Assembly (NCBI GenBank): GCA_029953675.1
Contig: JAMWBK010000011.1
Location: 806,001 to 870,000 of the forward strand
DNA from: Rhodosorus marinus
Taxonomy: Eukaryota; Rhodophyta; Stylonematophyceae; Stylonematales; Stylonemataceae
Reading direction: 5' to 3'
Length of the DNA: 64,000 bases
Below, piece by piece: positions 10,663-20,873 of the stretch. Position numbers and translations under genes: made by a program. Every line of letters begins with the position of its first letter. The first letter of the stretch is position 1. The notes beneath the pieces were generated by a model. The model searched no databases. It was not told the DNA's origin and saw only the letters and a list, made by a program, of their open reading frames with translations.

Positions 10663-11049
10663 ATTCACTGAGAAGCTAGTAGTCATTTGTAACTACTCTT
10701 CCCCTCTCGTAGGACATCTGCACTCAAGGTTGTAGTTCTCCAGTAACCAGAGAACCAGACTCAAAGAAGCATCTAGTCGAAAAACAGCACCAGGGCGGTC
10801 TCGGTAATACTCTTGACCAAACATCCCCACGCGCTGTCTAAGAATCCGAATGCCTCTAGAACTATCTCAGCCAGTGCTGACTGCAAAGCCCCTCAGCGTT
10901 GGGGAGCATCTCCACGTACACCAATTTCTTATTACCTCCTCAATTAACCTCAAAACGCGTTGATTGCAATATTTATAGAGGATGGCCGATGTACATGAAA
11001 TTGGACCGGTTTTCGAACGGTTGAGAATGCACCTCGGCGTTTGGGCTTC

Positions 11050-11943
11050 CTTTTGACAGAAGCCTTTAGGTTCTCTTGTTGGTTAGTAAAATTTGGTGCA
11101 TGTGTGGATACGCTAGACAGCTAACACAGAGCCTGGGTCCTCTTCCTACAACCCTCAACACGAAACGCACGCCGAACCCCCAGGACGCAAAGTTTCCCCA
11201 AGAAAGCTTTGAAAACGAATCAGGTGCCAAACCCCCAGGGCGTTTTAAAGTGGACGAGCTGGACGAGAAAGTTAGCTCTCTTTTGCGTCTTTTTCATCTT
11301 CCGCCTCGTTGGACGTGTGTACTATTCTCGTTCTCTTCCCTCATTTCTCCCCTTGCTGTCGACAGAAATAGGATCCACCTCACGTCGCTTTGGAAAGCTG
11401 CGGCGAAGTGAGCGGGAGTCGAGTTAGTTTAAGAGAGGTGGGCGTGGAGGCAGAGGGCGAGTGCGTAGAAGACAAGGGTGGACGTGAAAGAGTAGGAGTG
11501 TGTCACGGGAATGGATACTGCTACACTCGATAGTTTTGAGCGGCTTTTGTGACGGTTTGGAAGGAGTTGCGGCCGCGTTTGTGGATGGAGCGGACTAGAA
11601 TCCAGTAGATGAGAGAGAGAACGGACGGAGTTGAGAGTTGGGTACATGTACTTGTGAGATCGAGGGAGCTAGCAAAGACTCAAGCGACTTGTAAGTTTTG
11701 AGGTTGTCTGAGTCGGGCTCGTGTAGGCTTTGTCAAGGGCTCCCCTGCGGGATTTGTTTTTTCCAAACTGGTAGCGGGTGGTTGGAGTGCTTTGCTGGGG
11801 TCGCCGGGAGATTAGCGAAGGACAGTTAGTTTGTATTGTAACCAGCTTTCTTAGCTGTAGCTTGCTCTGATCGATGGCATTTTGGAGTTCAAAATTGGAG
11901 GGAATTTTGTGATTTGTTGTGTTTGGATGCGTTCTCTCACAGC
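11050..11943. repeat. Upstream part of the ZNF-04/05 segmental duplication
   Basis: This stretch is similar to 16683-17509 upstream of ZNF-05. Shared blocks include the CTACACTCGAT region near 11522 and the GTGTAGGxTTTGTCAA region near 11729. It should hold the promoter and leader of ZNF-04. The stretch 10663-11049 shows nothing further. Confidence 0.75.
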
Positions 11944-13344
11944 ATGGGTGACCTCGTTCGGAGGATGGACTTACTGGTGGGGGCTCATGTTTCTTCGCTT
12001 TACCCGTATTTAACATGGGACTCTATGGCCGTGAACTGGATGCTTTTCCGACTGCACAGGCAGGCGGTACCGGATCCTGGGGACTTGTCAGCCTTACTAA
12101 TGGATGCGAAGTTCACCGTGCCGGAGGTGACTGGAATGGCGCTTGCGCAGTCGGAAATCTCGAAGTTCGTCACTTATTTAACGCAGCCAACGCTCATGAT
12201 AACTGAGGTCCAGGAGGAGAACTATACGCTAGGCTCAGGGTGGAGTTTTCTTGGGGGCCTTCCTGAACTAGCGGGGGGGACCAACAAGATGTACAAGGGC
12301 TTGAAAAGAGTGCGAACCATCGGATCCATTGAGAACGGCCTGGGCATAGCATTGTGTTCGACCGAAGTCCTACCTGGCCTAGTTGCGATCCTGAGGATGC
12401 AAGAAATCGACGGCGGACACAACCTCAGTATGTGGAGTGTTGTTGATCAAGAAACAGAAACCATAATTTTAACGCAGACCCAGATGGATAGGCGCAAGTG
12501 TGACAGGTGCATATTAATGGGAGATGTATGCGACCCATTGGTTTGCCAACATGAACAAACATTTGACGAAATCCGTACCCGTCGCCTAGCTCTGCACGAT
12601 CAACTGGACAAGCCAAGGTACAATCTGCAGTACCACAAGGAATGGTTCAATGGGAAGTACACCATGCCAGTTGGTCCGCTTCCACCGATAAGTATCGAAA
12701 CCTATTGTTACTCGTCGGGCCCAGCGTTCCAATATGCGCTGCTTTCAGTGCTTCAGAGCGAGATTGAAGAGGTTCAGCCCCCTCGATCCTCATTCAGATT
12801 CGTGAAACAAGAAACGGAAAAAATGCGTTACTTCTTGAATCTGGAGGTGGAAAACTTGAGCGACGAAGCGGGAAGCAGTGAAGACGGGTCATCGAGGGGT
12901 AGCGAGTCGACGGCATTGATACCCGCGAAGAAGAGACCTGGGCCTCCCCCAAAGCAATATCGATGTGAGACGTGCGGGATGAGCTTCGCCCGGGGGTACG
13001 ATATGAAACGGCACGTTATTGCCGTTCATCAGAAGATACGAGACTTCGAGTGTACTCATTGCATGAAAACGTTCACCCAGAGCGGACACCTGCATGAACA
13101 TATCCGAGTAGTCCACAGCGGGGTGAACGTGTTTCCTTGTTCAACGTGCAAGAAAAGATTCGGAGCGGAGTCGAAACTGTTGCGACATATCAGAACCGTA
13201 CATGAGAATGCACGCAACTTCACATGCAAGGTGTGCAAAAACACATATAAGGAGAAGGCATACCTGAAACGACATCTGCGCAATCAGCACGACGTGAGCA
13301 TGGATGACTTAGGCGACTCCGTAGAATCTTTGTCTACTAACTAG
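11944..13344 (+). CDS. ZNF-04: four-finger C2H2 protein (group B), sister of ZNF-05
   Basis: 466 residues from the ATG at 11944 (CAGCATGG). The frame extends upstream only through non-ATG codons. The group B opening, MGDLVRRMDLLVGAHVSSL, precedes TWDSMAVNWMLFRLHRQA. LGSGWSFLGGLPELAG lies near 97-111 and the cysteine cluster is C186, C189, C196, C201 (CDRC, CDPLVC). The Arg of the conserved DGRHN motif is Gly here (DGGHN, ~156-160). QPPRSSFRFVK replaces HPPRSSFR. The linker ends with a basic PAKKRPGPPPKQ. Fingers lie at 341-362, 370-391, 399-420 and 428-449, with a 17-residue Ser/Asp tail. Fingers 2-4 are identical at DNA level to those of ZNF-05, while finger 1 and the N-terminal half differ. 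Confidence 0.96.
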   Translation: MGDLVRRMDLLVGAHVSSLYPYLTWDSMAVNWMLFRLHRQAVPDPGDLSALLMDAKFTVPEVTGMALAQSEISKFVTYLTQPTLMITEVQEENYTLGSGWSFLGGLPELAGGTNKMYKGLKRVRTIGSIENGLGIALCSTEVLPGLVAILRMQEIDGGHNLSMWSVVDQETETIILTQTQMDRRKCDRCILMGDVCDPLVCQHEQTFDEIRTRRLALHDQLDKPRYNLQYHKEWFNGKYTMPVGPLPPISIETYCYSSGPAFQYALLSVLQSEIEEVQPPRSSFRFVKQETEKMRYFLNLEVENLSDEAGSSEDGSSRGSESTALIPAKKRPGPPPKQYRCETCGMSFARGYDMKRHVIAVHQKIRDFECTHCMKTFTQSGHLHEHIRVVHSGVNVFPCSTCKKRFGAESKLLRHIRTVHENARNFTCKVCKNTYKEKAYLKRHLRNQHDVSMDDLGDSVESLSTN

Positions 13345-13543
13345 CAACGACTTCTAAATATATAACAAGGATGGCACGGCTGAGTATCCCGCGCGTTCGC
13401 TTATTGACTTCCATGTGTTTTATCTTCAAAACTTTAGCATCTGTATTCAAACTATTACGAAGACGCACTATTAAAAGCGCTAGGCCCCGAGCAAATTCGT
13501 GGAAAAAGCACAAGTCCAACCCAAGTCATACACAAAGCTATGA
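13345..13543. repeat. 3' flank shared with ZNF-05
   Basis: Nearly identical to 18911-19109, with a few mismatches in the first 60 bases and then over 100 identical bases. It includes TTCTAAATATATAACAAGG, a possible 3'-end signal. It marks the downstream edge of the segmental duplication. Confidence 0.9.
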
Positions 13544-13757
13544 TGCCGAACAATCGTAAAATGCCGTGTATGACCTATACTTTGACGATTCGGAAGAGCT
13601 TTTCTGTCCAAAAGCCAACAGAGTCATTTGTTTGTCTCCTCAAAAGCCAAAGCAATCGGGGGACCACCCCCGAGTTCCTTTAGCCGAGGGCTACGATCTG
13701 TATCACCGGGGCTATGCCTTGTCCTAATTTCGAGCAGCAGTCTAACGCGATCGTACT

Positions 13758-14400
13758 CTACTGTGTGACTACGCCCGGCCAGCGAGAAGGGGTTTCGCGC
13801 GCCTCCAGTATCAAATCAGCGTTCATACACCACAGCAGGAATCTTTGACGGGTAAACAACGAGGAGAGGTTGTCAGGGAGTTCGCGGAACAACTCCCGAA
13901 GCCAACGAGAATCAACCGCTTGAGCACCTCCTCCTGGGATAAACACGTTTCTCATAACCATCAATTTTATCACCGTCACCCCCTTTCATTCCGGGTATTT
14001 GCCAACAAATGAGAGACGCGCCCTCCACATTCCTCTACCAGTGACAACCACTAGGCCCTCTGCTCTTCAATTAAATACCCCAAGCTCATCCACGCCTCTC
14101 CCTCTCTCTGGTGTGTAGCACTGAGAGGAAAGACGCTGTTACCGTGCCTGTCTATATGTGCACGCACTTGGCCATCTCTTCGTTGGATGAGTACTTTCCA
14201 CTAGATTCCACCAACTTTACCAACGTCTCCCCTTCACACTGGTATCGGGCACAGAGATGAAGGACGCTGTCACCGTGTATGCTTACCCCAGACAACCACT
14301 TGGCCACAACTTCTTCGGTTAAATAGTTCCCGCTTACTCCAACAACTTTATCAATGTCACTCCCTCCCTCTCCTTCTGTCGCACTCCCGCAGGTGGTCCC
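13758..14400 (-). pseudogene. Decayed ankyrin-like repeats, ~127-bp period
   Basis: On the minus strand, copies at about 14343, 14213, 14088 and 13961 (spacings 130, 125, 127) encode a unit of about 43 residues. Two neighbouring units read SIHGDSVLHLCARYQCEGE and IDRHGNSVFPLSATHQREGE, followed by LVKLVESSGKY. The pattern D-x2-G-x-S-V-L-H-L-x-A, then L-V-x-L-V-E-x-x-G, fits ankyrin repeats with extra residues. Stops and frame changes break it. The last part (13758-13961) stays open for 67 codons (DSRWLRELFRELPDN). The family call is tentative; the tandem structure itself is clear. Confidence 0.4.
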
Positions 14401-14525
14401 CTGGTCCCCTGCCCTCTGCTCGATCTTATTCTATACTGGCTAAAAGCGTCAAACTGTGATTCGTCCGCATCAACGCTTTCTCTACTTGTGCGGAGCCCAG
14501 GCCGTTACCGTTGCCCCGGTACCAG

Positions 14526-15682
14526 AGCTACTACGATATAGACGCGGAGGAGAAAGGAATGTGCACTTCGTTGCAACTTCAGGACCTCAACGCGGCAACA
14601 TCCGCAGTACGACGAGGTCAAGGCCAAGCTGATCTGCAAGCATTGCGACTTGCCGGCAAGTAACAAAGTTGACGGTTGAAGAGGCTCCCGCAGAAGTGCG
14701 ATCGGTACATGATCGCAGGTGACGCTTCCGCAGGCGGCGGGAGATCCGAGTCCGGCCGTTCAACAGTCGTTTGGAAAAGCAGAAAGCGCGGGGAGCGGAC
14801 ACAACTGAGTATTGTTCGCCGATGAAGAAAGGAAAGCGAGCAGAAGAGCTTGACGTTAAGCTTTGCAAGGATTATGGCCTCACAGAACCTACCGTTTCGG
14901 CTGGTTGAAGACCCAGAGGTGAGAAAATAGGCTTGCGTGCTCCCGCCAGTCGTGTTCATTCTTTCCAATAGGAGTCGAGTTTCACCCCTTGTTTTCGAGT
15001 TTCTTTAAGATCTTAGGAATCAACTACCCAAAAGGAGGGATATCCTGGAGCTGATCGGGAGCGCTTTTAAAAGAGAGAAGAGAGGGGAGGAAACTTTCTC
15101 AAGGCTTCAAAAGTTCTAACCCTCATCAAGTACGTGAAGCTAGGACTTACTATGCAGCTGATATCCCAAGATCTTAAAGAAACTGGCAAAAAAACTGTGT
15201 AACTCGGCTCCTATTGGAAGGAATCGCCACGACTATTGGGAGAACGAGTTCTCACATCTACTTTCTCACCTCCGGGTCTTCAACCAGCCGAAACGGTAGG
15301 TTCTGTAAGTCCATCATCCGTGGCAAGTTGAACGTCGAGCTCTTCTGCTCGCTTTCCTTTCTTCATCGGGGGGACAAAACTCAGTTATGCACGCTCCCTC
15401 GCGCTTTCCGCTTTTCCAAGCGAAGAATGAACGGGCGGACTCTAGCGTTGAAGCGGATCTCCAGCTGGCCGCTGGAGCGTCACCTGCGATCATGTACCGA
15501 TCGCACTTCTGCAGGTGCATCTTGACGTGTTCAACTGTTTTTGCTTACCGGTAGGTCGCAATGCTTGCAGATCAGCTTACCCTTGACCTAGTCGTCCTGC
15601 GGATGTTGTCACGTTGGCATCCGGAAGTTGCAACGCAGCGCATGGTTCTTTCTTCTCCCCATCTGTATCTTAATAACTCTTT
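14526..15682. mobile_element. Inverted-repeat element with broken BED-finger (hAT-like) transposase sequence
   Basis: A left arm (about 14526-15016) and a right arm (about 15170-15682) are diverged reverse complements around a ~150-base spacer. Read inward from each end, both arms encode the same fragment: RRKxxALRCNF, then KLICKHCDLP, then HVKMHLQKCDRYM (clearest in the right arm, minus strand), then KKGKRAEELD and LTEPTVSAG (clearest in the left arm, plus strand). C-x2-C followed by H-x3-H/C is the BED zinc finger found at the start of hAT transposases. Frameshifts and stops break both copies, and no catalytic core is present. Target-site duplications were not seen. Confidence 0.6.
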
Positions 15683-16427
15683 TAGATTGTGTGAACGGTG
15701 CATACAGTCTACGCATTGACCACGAGCATGCTAGCACCAGACTAACGTAACCCGTAGCCACGCCCGCGCGGTCCCATTTTTCAAACCTTCTGCTAATCGA
15801 CTCCCCACCACCAAATCTATTGCAAAACCCCAAGAATTATACGTATATACACAGTATAACCAATAGAAGAAGGCTTCCGATTCACAGTCACCATTCATAA
15901 TCCGTTAAGAAATGTAAATCCTTATCATTGGTAATTATTATTCTAATTAAGAATAAAAATAGCAAAACCTTTAAAATACTAATTTATACAATTTGAGTTC
16001 ATCCAATGCATTAAAGTAAACATACGTATTAGCCAATCATTAAATGGCCCATCTATTGACTCACCAATATTCCCCAACTTGGAGTGGGCAATTAATTTAC
16101 TTTCACAAACCCTTCTATTACCACCTTTCTGCAAAGACTTTTTCCGCCAACAGGTCCAAACACTGTTTTTAATATCGTTAAGAGGGGTTTTTCGCGTTTA
16201 TTTGGAGGGTGTCGGTTTTATCGGCGGGTTCGCCTCCCGTTTTTGACGGGGGGCTTTTAGGGTTTGACTTTGAAACTAACAACCCGGGATGTGTGTCTAC
16301 GAAATGGAAAGAGGAGTCACAAACATGCGACGACTAGTAGATATTCATCTACTATAACACCAACTACCTAGCATTCCTGGTACTCTCTGGGCTACTGAGA
16401 GCAGCCCAGGGTTTTGTTTTTGTTTTG
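15683..16427. other. AT-rich intergenic stretch
   Basis: The stretch 15830-16140 is strongly A+T-rich. The remainder shows no gene. AGATATTCATCTACT near 16340 is short and not part of a larger structure I can see. Confidence 0.45.
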
Positions 16428-16890
16428 GAGGGTCTCTTCTTCGTTAGTACTTTTGGGGCATTGTGTGGCTGCCCTAGATATCTAACAAGTGTCTGAGTTC
16501 TCTTCTTACGACCCGCAAAACGATACGCACGCCCGAATCTCCGGGCCTTTGCTGTCGTGAGCGAGTTTCACAAAAAAAAACACGCCGTGCCACCTAAAAG
16601 CCCGTTGCCAAGCTCGCCAAGCACGGTTTATTGTGTACGGGTCAGCTTCCTCAGCTTCCAACGTTTCGTGTAGACCATTTTCGAGGGTCTCGTCTTCGTT
16701 TGTACTTTTGGGTCGTTGTGTGGCTTCCCTAGATATCCAGCAAGTGTCTGAGTTCTCTTCTTACCACCGCAAAACGATACGCACGCCCGAATCTCCGGGC
16801 CTTTGCTGTTGTGAGCGAGTTTCACAAAAAAAAACGCCGTGCAGCACCTAAAATCCCGTTGCCAAGCTCGCCAAGTACGGTTTATTGTGC
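16428..16890. repeat. Tandem duplication of a ~208-bp block upstream of ZNF-05
   Basis: 16428-16635 and 16683-16890 are about 90 percent alike. Each runs from GAGGGTCTC through CCCGAATCTCCGGGCCTTTG to CGGTTTATTGTG. A more diverged relative occurs once upstream of ZNF-04, near 11080-11240, so the second copy arose after or during the segmental duplication. Confidence 0.85.
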
Positions 16891-17509
16891 ATGCGCCTGA
16901 CGCGCTGGTTTGCTCTTTTTCGCATCTTTCTTCTCCGGACGTGGAAACCATTTTCGTTCTCCTTTTCTCAATTTTTCCCATTGCTCCGAGTGGCGAACAG
17001 ACCGGTTTTAATATGATTCAGTTCACGGAGCTTAGCTTATGGAATCTATGGCAGTGGAAGGGGGAGTAGAGTTAGTTTAGGAGAGCGCCGGGAGTTGGAG
17101 ATCGAGTTCAATTCATATTGGACAAGGGCGGACTTGAAAGTGTAGCAGTGTTCCTTCCGGGGGAACACTCCTACACTCGATTGTTTGAGCTGTTTTTGTG
17201 ACTGTTTGGAACTAGTCCGGGCCGCGTCGTGGATGCCCGTGGACCAGGAGCAAGAGATGGGACGGGAGTGGAGAGTTTGACACGTGGGTTAGTGAGAGAG
17301 AGCAGGCTTGAAAAGACGTAAGCGGTTTGTAAGTGTTGAGGTTATCTGCCTCGGAGTCGTGTAGGTTTTGTCAACAGCTCTGGCTCGGGCTTGAGATTGT
17401 GTTTTGCAAACTCGTAAGTGGGAGGTTGGAGTACTTTGGTGCAGTTTTCATCGTGTCGGGAGCGGATTGGATAGTTCTTGGATTGCGTTTGGATGCGTCC
17501 TGGAACAGA
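16891..17509. repeat. Upstream part of the ZNF-05 duplication unit
   Basis: This aligns with 11290-11943. It contains an 8-bp hairpin, AGTGTTCC and GGAACACT, at about 17146-17168 that is not perfect in the ZNF-04 copy. It is the probable promoter and leader of ZNF-05. Confidence 0.7.
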
Positions 17510-18910
17510 ATGGACGAACTCGTACGGAGGACGGACTTACTAGTGGGGGCTCACATTTCTTCGCTTTACAAGTATTTAACATGGGACTCTATTGCTGTGA
17601 ACTGGATACTGTTTCGACTGCACAGGCAGGCGGTGCCGTATCCTGGGGATTGGCCAAGTATAGTAATGGATGCAAAGTTCACCGTCCCGGAGGTGACTGG
17701 GATGGCGCTTGCGCAGTCGGAAATATCGAAGTTCGTCTCTTATTTAACGCAGCCAGTGCTCATGATGACTGAGATCCAGGAGGAAGATTATACATTAGGC
17801 TCAGGGTGGACTTTTCTTGGAGGCCTTCCTGAACTAACCGGCAAGACGAACAAGATGTACACGGGCTTGAAAAGAGTGCGAACCATCGGATCCGTTGAGA
17901 ACGGGCTGGGCATAATATTGTGTGCGACGGAAATCCTGCCGGGCCTGGTTGCGATCTTGAGGATCCAAGAACTCGACGGCCGTCATAACCTCAGCATGTG
18001 GAGTGTTGTTGATCAAGAAACACAAACCATAGTTTTAACGCAGACCCAGATTGATAGGCGCATGTGTGACCTGTGCGTATTAATGGGAGAAGTATGCGAC
18101 CCATTGGCGTGCAAACGGGAACAGACATTCGAAGAAGTCCGTACCCGTCGCCTAGCTCTGCACGAGAAACTGGACAAGCCAAGGTACACTCTGGGATACC
18201 ACAAGGAATGGTTCAATGGGAATTACACAATGCCAGTTGGTCCGCTTCCTCCGATGAGTATCGACATCCGTTGTTACTCGTCGGGCCCAGCGTACCGATA
18301 TGCGCTGCTTTCAGTGCTTCAGAGCGAGGTTGAGGAGGTTCAGCCCCCTCGTTCATCATTCAGATTCGTGAAACAAGAAACGGAAAAAATGCATTATTTC
18401 TTGAATCTGGAGGTAGAAAACTTGAGGGACGAAGTGGAAAGCAGTAAGGACGGGTCATCGAGGGGTAGCGAGTCGACGGCATTGATACCCGCGAAGAAGA
18501 GACCTGGTTCTCCCTCAAAGCAATATCGATGTGAGACGTGCGGGATGACCTTCGTCCGGGGGTACGATATGAAACGGCATGTAAATGCCGTTCATCAGAA
18601 GATACGAGACTTCAAGTGTACTCATTGCATGAAAACGTTCACCCAGAGCGGACACCTGCATGAACATATCCGAGTAGTCCACAGCGGGGTGAACGTGTTT
18701 CCTTGTTCAACGTGCAAGAAAAGATTCGGAGCGGAGTCGAAACTGTTGCGACATATCAGAACCGTACATGAGAATGCACGCAACTTCACATGCAAGGTGT
18801 GCAAAAACACATATAAGGAGAAGGCATACCTGAAACGACATCTGCGCAATCAGCACGACGTGAGCATGGATGACTTAGGCTACTCGGTAGAATCTTTGTC
18901 TACTAACTAG
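17510..18910 (+). CDS. ZNF-05: four-finger C2H2 protein (group B), sister of ZNF-04
   Basis: 466 residues from the ATG at 17510 (CAGAATGG), aligning with MGDLV of ZNF-04. The frame is open for 177 bases upstream, but that part starts only with GTG and aligns to non-coding leader in ZNF-04, so it is not counted. The opening is MDELVRRTDLLVGAHISSL, the block LGSGWTFLGGLPELTG lies near 97-111, and the cysteine cluster is C186, C189, C196, C201 (CDLC, CDPLAC). Unlike ZNF-04 it keeps DGRHN. Fingers lie at 341-362, 370-391, 399-420 and 428-449. Finger 1 differs from ZNF-04 (TFVRGYDMKRHVNAVH). Fingers 2-4 are identical to it apart from linker 1 (FK for FE). Confidence 0.96.
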   Translation: MDELVRRTDLLVGAHISSLYKYLTWDSIAVNWILFRLHRQAVPYPGDWPSIVMDAKFTVPEVTGMALAQSEISKFVSYLTQPVLMMTEIQEEDYTLGSGWTFLGGLPELTGKTNKMYTGLKRVRTIGSVENGLGIILCATEILPGLVAILRIQELDGRHNLSMWSVVDQETQTIVLTQTQIDRRMCDLCVLMGEVCDPLACKREQTFEEVRTRRLALHEKLDKPRYTLGYHKEWFNGNYTMPVGPLPPMSIDIRCYSSGPAYRYALLSVLQSEVEEVQPPRSSFRFVKQETEKMHYFLNLEVENLRDEVESSKDGSSRGSESTALIPAKKRPGSPSKQYRCETCGMTFVRGYDMKRHVNAVHQKIRDFKCTHCMKTFTQSGHLHEHIRVVHSGVNVFPCSTCKKRFGAESKLLRHIRTVHENARNFTCKVCKNTYKEKAYLKRHLRNQHDVSMDDLGYSVESLSTN

Positions 18911-20354
18911 CAACGACTTCTAAATATATAACAAGGATGGCAGGGCCGAGTCTCCTGCGCGTTCTCTTATTGACTTCCATGTGTTTTATCTTCAAAACTT
19001 TAGCATCTGTATTCAAACTATTACGAAGACGCACTATTAAAAGCGCTAGGCCCCGAGCAAATTCGTGGAAAAAGCACAAGTCCAACCCAAGTCATACACA
19101 AAGCTATGCTGCCGAATGCAGTCGCTCTGATTAGTAAAATGCCGTGTATGGCTTCCCACAGTGCCACCAACCCGGCGACCACGAGAAGCATGGTGCTGCA
19201 GCTGAACGCATACATAGAACATCAATCCGCTACTACATCGCACCTCCAGACTAAAGAATTCGGCCAACGCTTTGCACCAGACCATCCATGCAGCTCCGGC
19301 TAAAGTGGGGCGCAGGTGTTCTCCGAAGAGGGAACGCAGAGCTCAGCAAAGCGGTCATGATCTCATCGTACACATCTACAGTGAATCCCTCCCGCAGTTG
19401 CCGAACTGTGCCAGAAAACCTCAGCCCTGCATGTAAAACTGATTGCAGAAAGAGTTGTCAAGGGCGTACACCTCCCTCCACCGCTCGGATCAATCTCCGA
19501 TGATCACATCAGCCTGCTCCGAGCCCAAAGATCAAAGATCCGGACGAATCTAGCGAACGCATGGATCGCTCTCCAAACCAATGAGAGAGGCTATGCGTTG
19601 GAGACCATGATTAGCCCGCATATTCACAATATTCTCTAGAGCAGTCGCTCGCGGGGGTGGCATGTATCCGCCAGTTGGAGGACGGTGTAAAACCGACAAA
19701 GGAAAAACCGGACACGCAATCCAAAATGCGGGGACTTCAACGAGCATTCCAGCACACAACGTCAACACTAAAAAAACTTGAGGTATAAAATCATACTGAA
19801 AACACCCATGAGACGCTTGGACGGACGGACGCAAGCAAGCAAGCCAACCATCCCCACAGACTCCCTCACCCACAATCCATGAACCCCAAGACACGAAAAA
19901 AGTCCCGGATCCAAACAAAGGATGCGGCGTTTTCAAAACAAAAAAAAAAAAAGACGATCGCACGGGGAGTCTCAGTGTTCATTCAGAGCCTATCTCAGCA
20001 AATGCCCATGCCCTCGTGACAACGCATTTACCCACACAAGCAAACTGCTCCTCGTCCCACATCCTCAAAAAACAAACCATTGAAGAAATAAAAAAAAACA
20101 TCAACGGCGTACACCTCACCTTGCCCCCAAATTCTAAGATATCTACGGGGAGCACATTCATTAGTACAAAACTACTAATTAACGAAAAGACCCTAAATCG
20201 ATCAAAACCCTTGTTCGTACAGATATTTGTACAAACGGAGAGTACTGTTTCCCATATACTTTGGATGGGGGAAATTTGATCGCGATTTAGATATCGTCCC
20301 GTGGAGCGTTTTTAAGAGGAAAAATTGGTCAGTATTTGGTGATGAAAATAGAAC
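18911..20354. other. Intergenic after ZNF-05
   Basis: 18911-19109 is the 3' end of the segmental duplication. From 19110 to 20354 I find no supported gene. Open frames on both strands are short and give no recognisable motifs. A poly-A run lies at about 19939-19951. Confidence 0.5.
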
Positions 20355-20551
20355 TGCTGGTGGAGCGTTGTTGATCGGGAGACAACAACACGCTTCCCCC
20401 ACCGGACGATCACTGGCACGCATGCTATGGTAAGACCGCCGCTAGTGTGATATGTGCCCTTACCGGAGAGGTCTGCGACCCGTGCGCGCGTTGTGCCACA
20501 AGAAGCAGTCGTTCGACGAGAGCAGGTGGCGAGTTTTCGGGATTTCTTTCT
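20355..20551 (+). pseudogene. Broken duplicate fragment of ZNF-06
   Basis: This stretch aligns with ZNF-06 at about 21360-21535. It preserves GTTGTTGATCGGGAGACA, the GACGATCA block, the cysteine-cluster codons (reading CDMCALTGEVCDP at 20446-20484), and GTTCGACGAG with the following GGATTTCT. A ~16-base insertion, several substitutions and stops rule out coding. Only this interior piece remains, about 300 bases before the intact gene, so it is a relic of a partial tandem duplication. Confidence 0.85.
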
Positions 20552-20873
20552 TCCTTTGTTTAGTTGGGGAGTCAATGGGATTGGGGGAGGTGAGGTTGGT
20601 TGGTAGTTGACGGAAGGGTTGGGAGGGAGGAGAAGGAAGAGGAGGGACTGGGTAGGTCTGTGGATTCGGTTTTGTGGATGACGGGGTGTCGGGTCAGCAG
20701 GGGAACGGCTTGTGGGATATTCTTTTTCGTTGGTCGTGGTATTCTGTTGTTTAGGGGAGTTTGGTTTCAGTCCGATAGGTGTGGATGAAGTGGTGTATGG
20801 ACGGGGTTTGACTGAATAGACAGGTGCATGTTTTGATGAGGAGAATCCGTCTAGGGGACGGCGGTGAATAAAT

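Noticed and set aside
17333-17509. 59-codon N-terminal extension of ZNF-05
   Set aside because: It starts only with GTG, and the matching stretch before ZNF-04 is leader sequence; the ATG at 17510 aligns with the family start.
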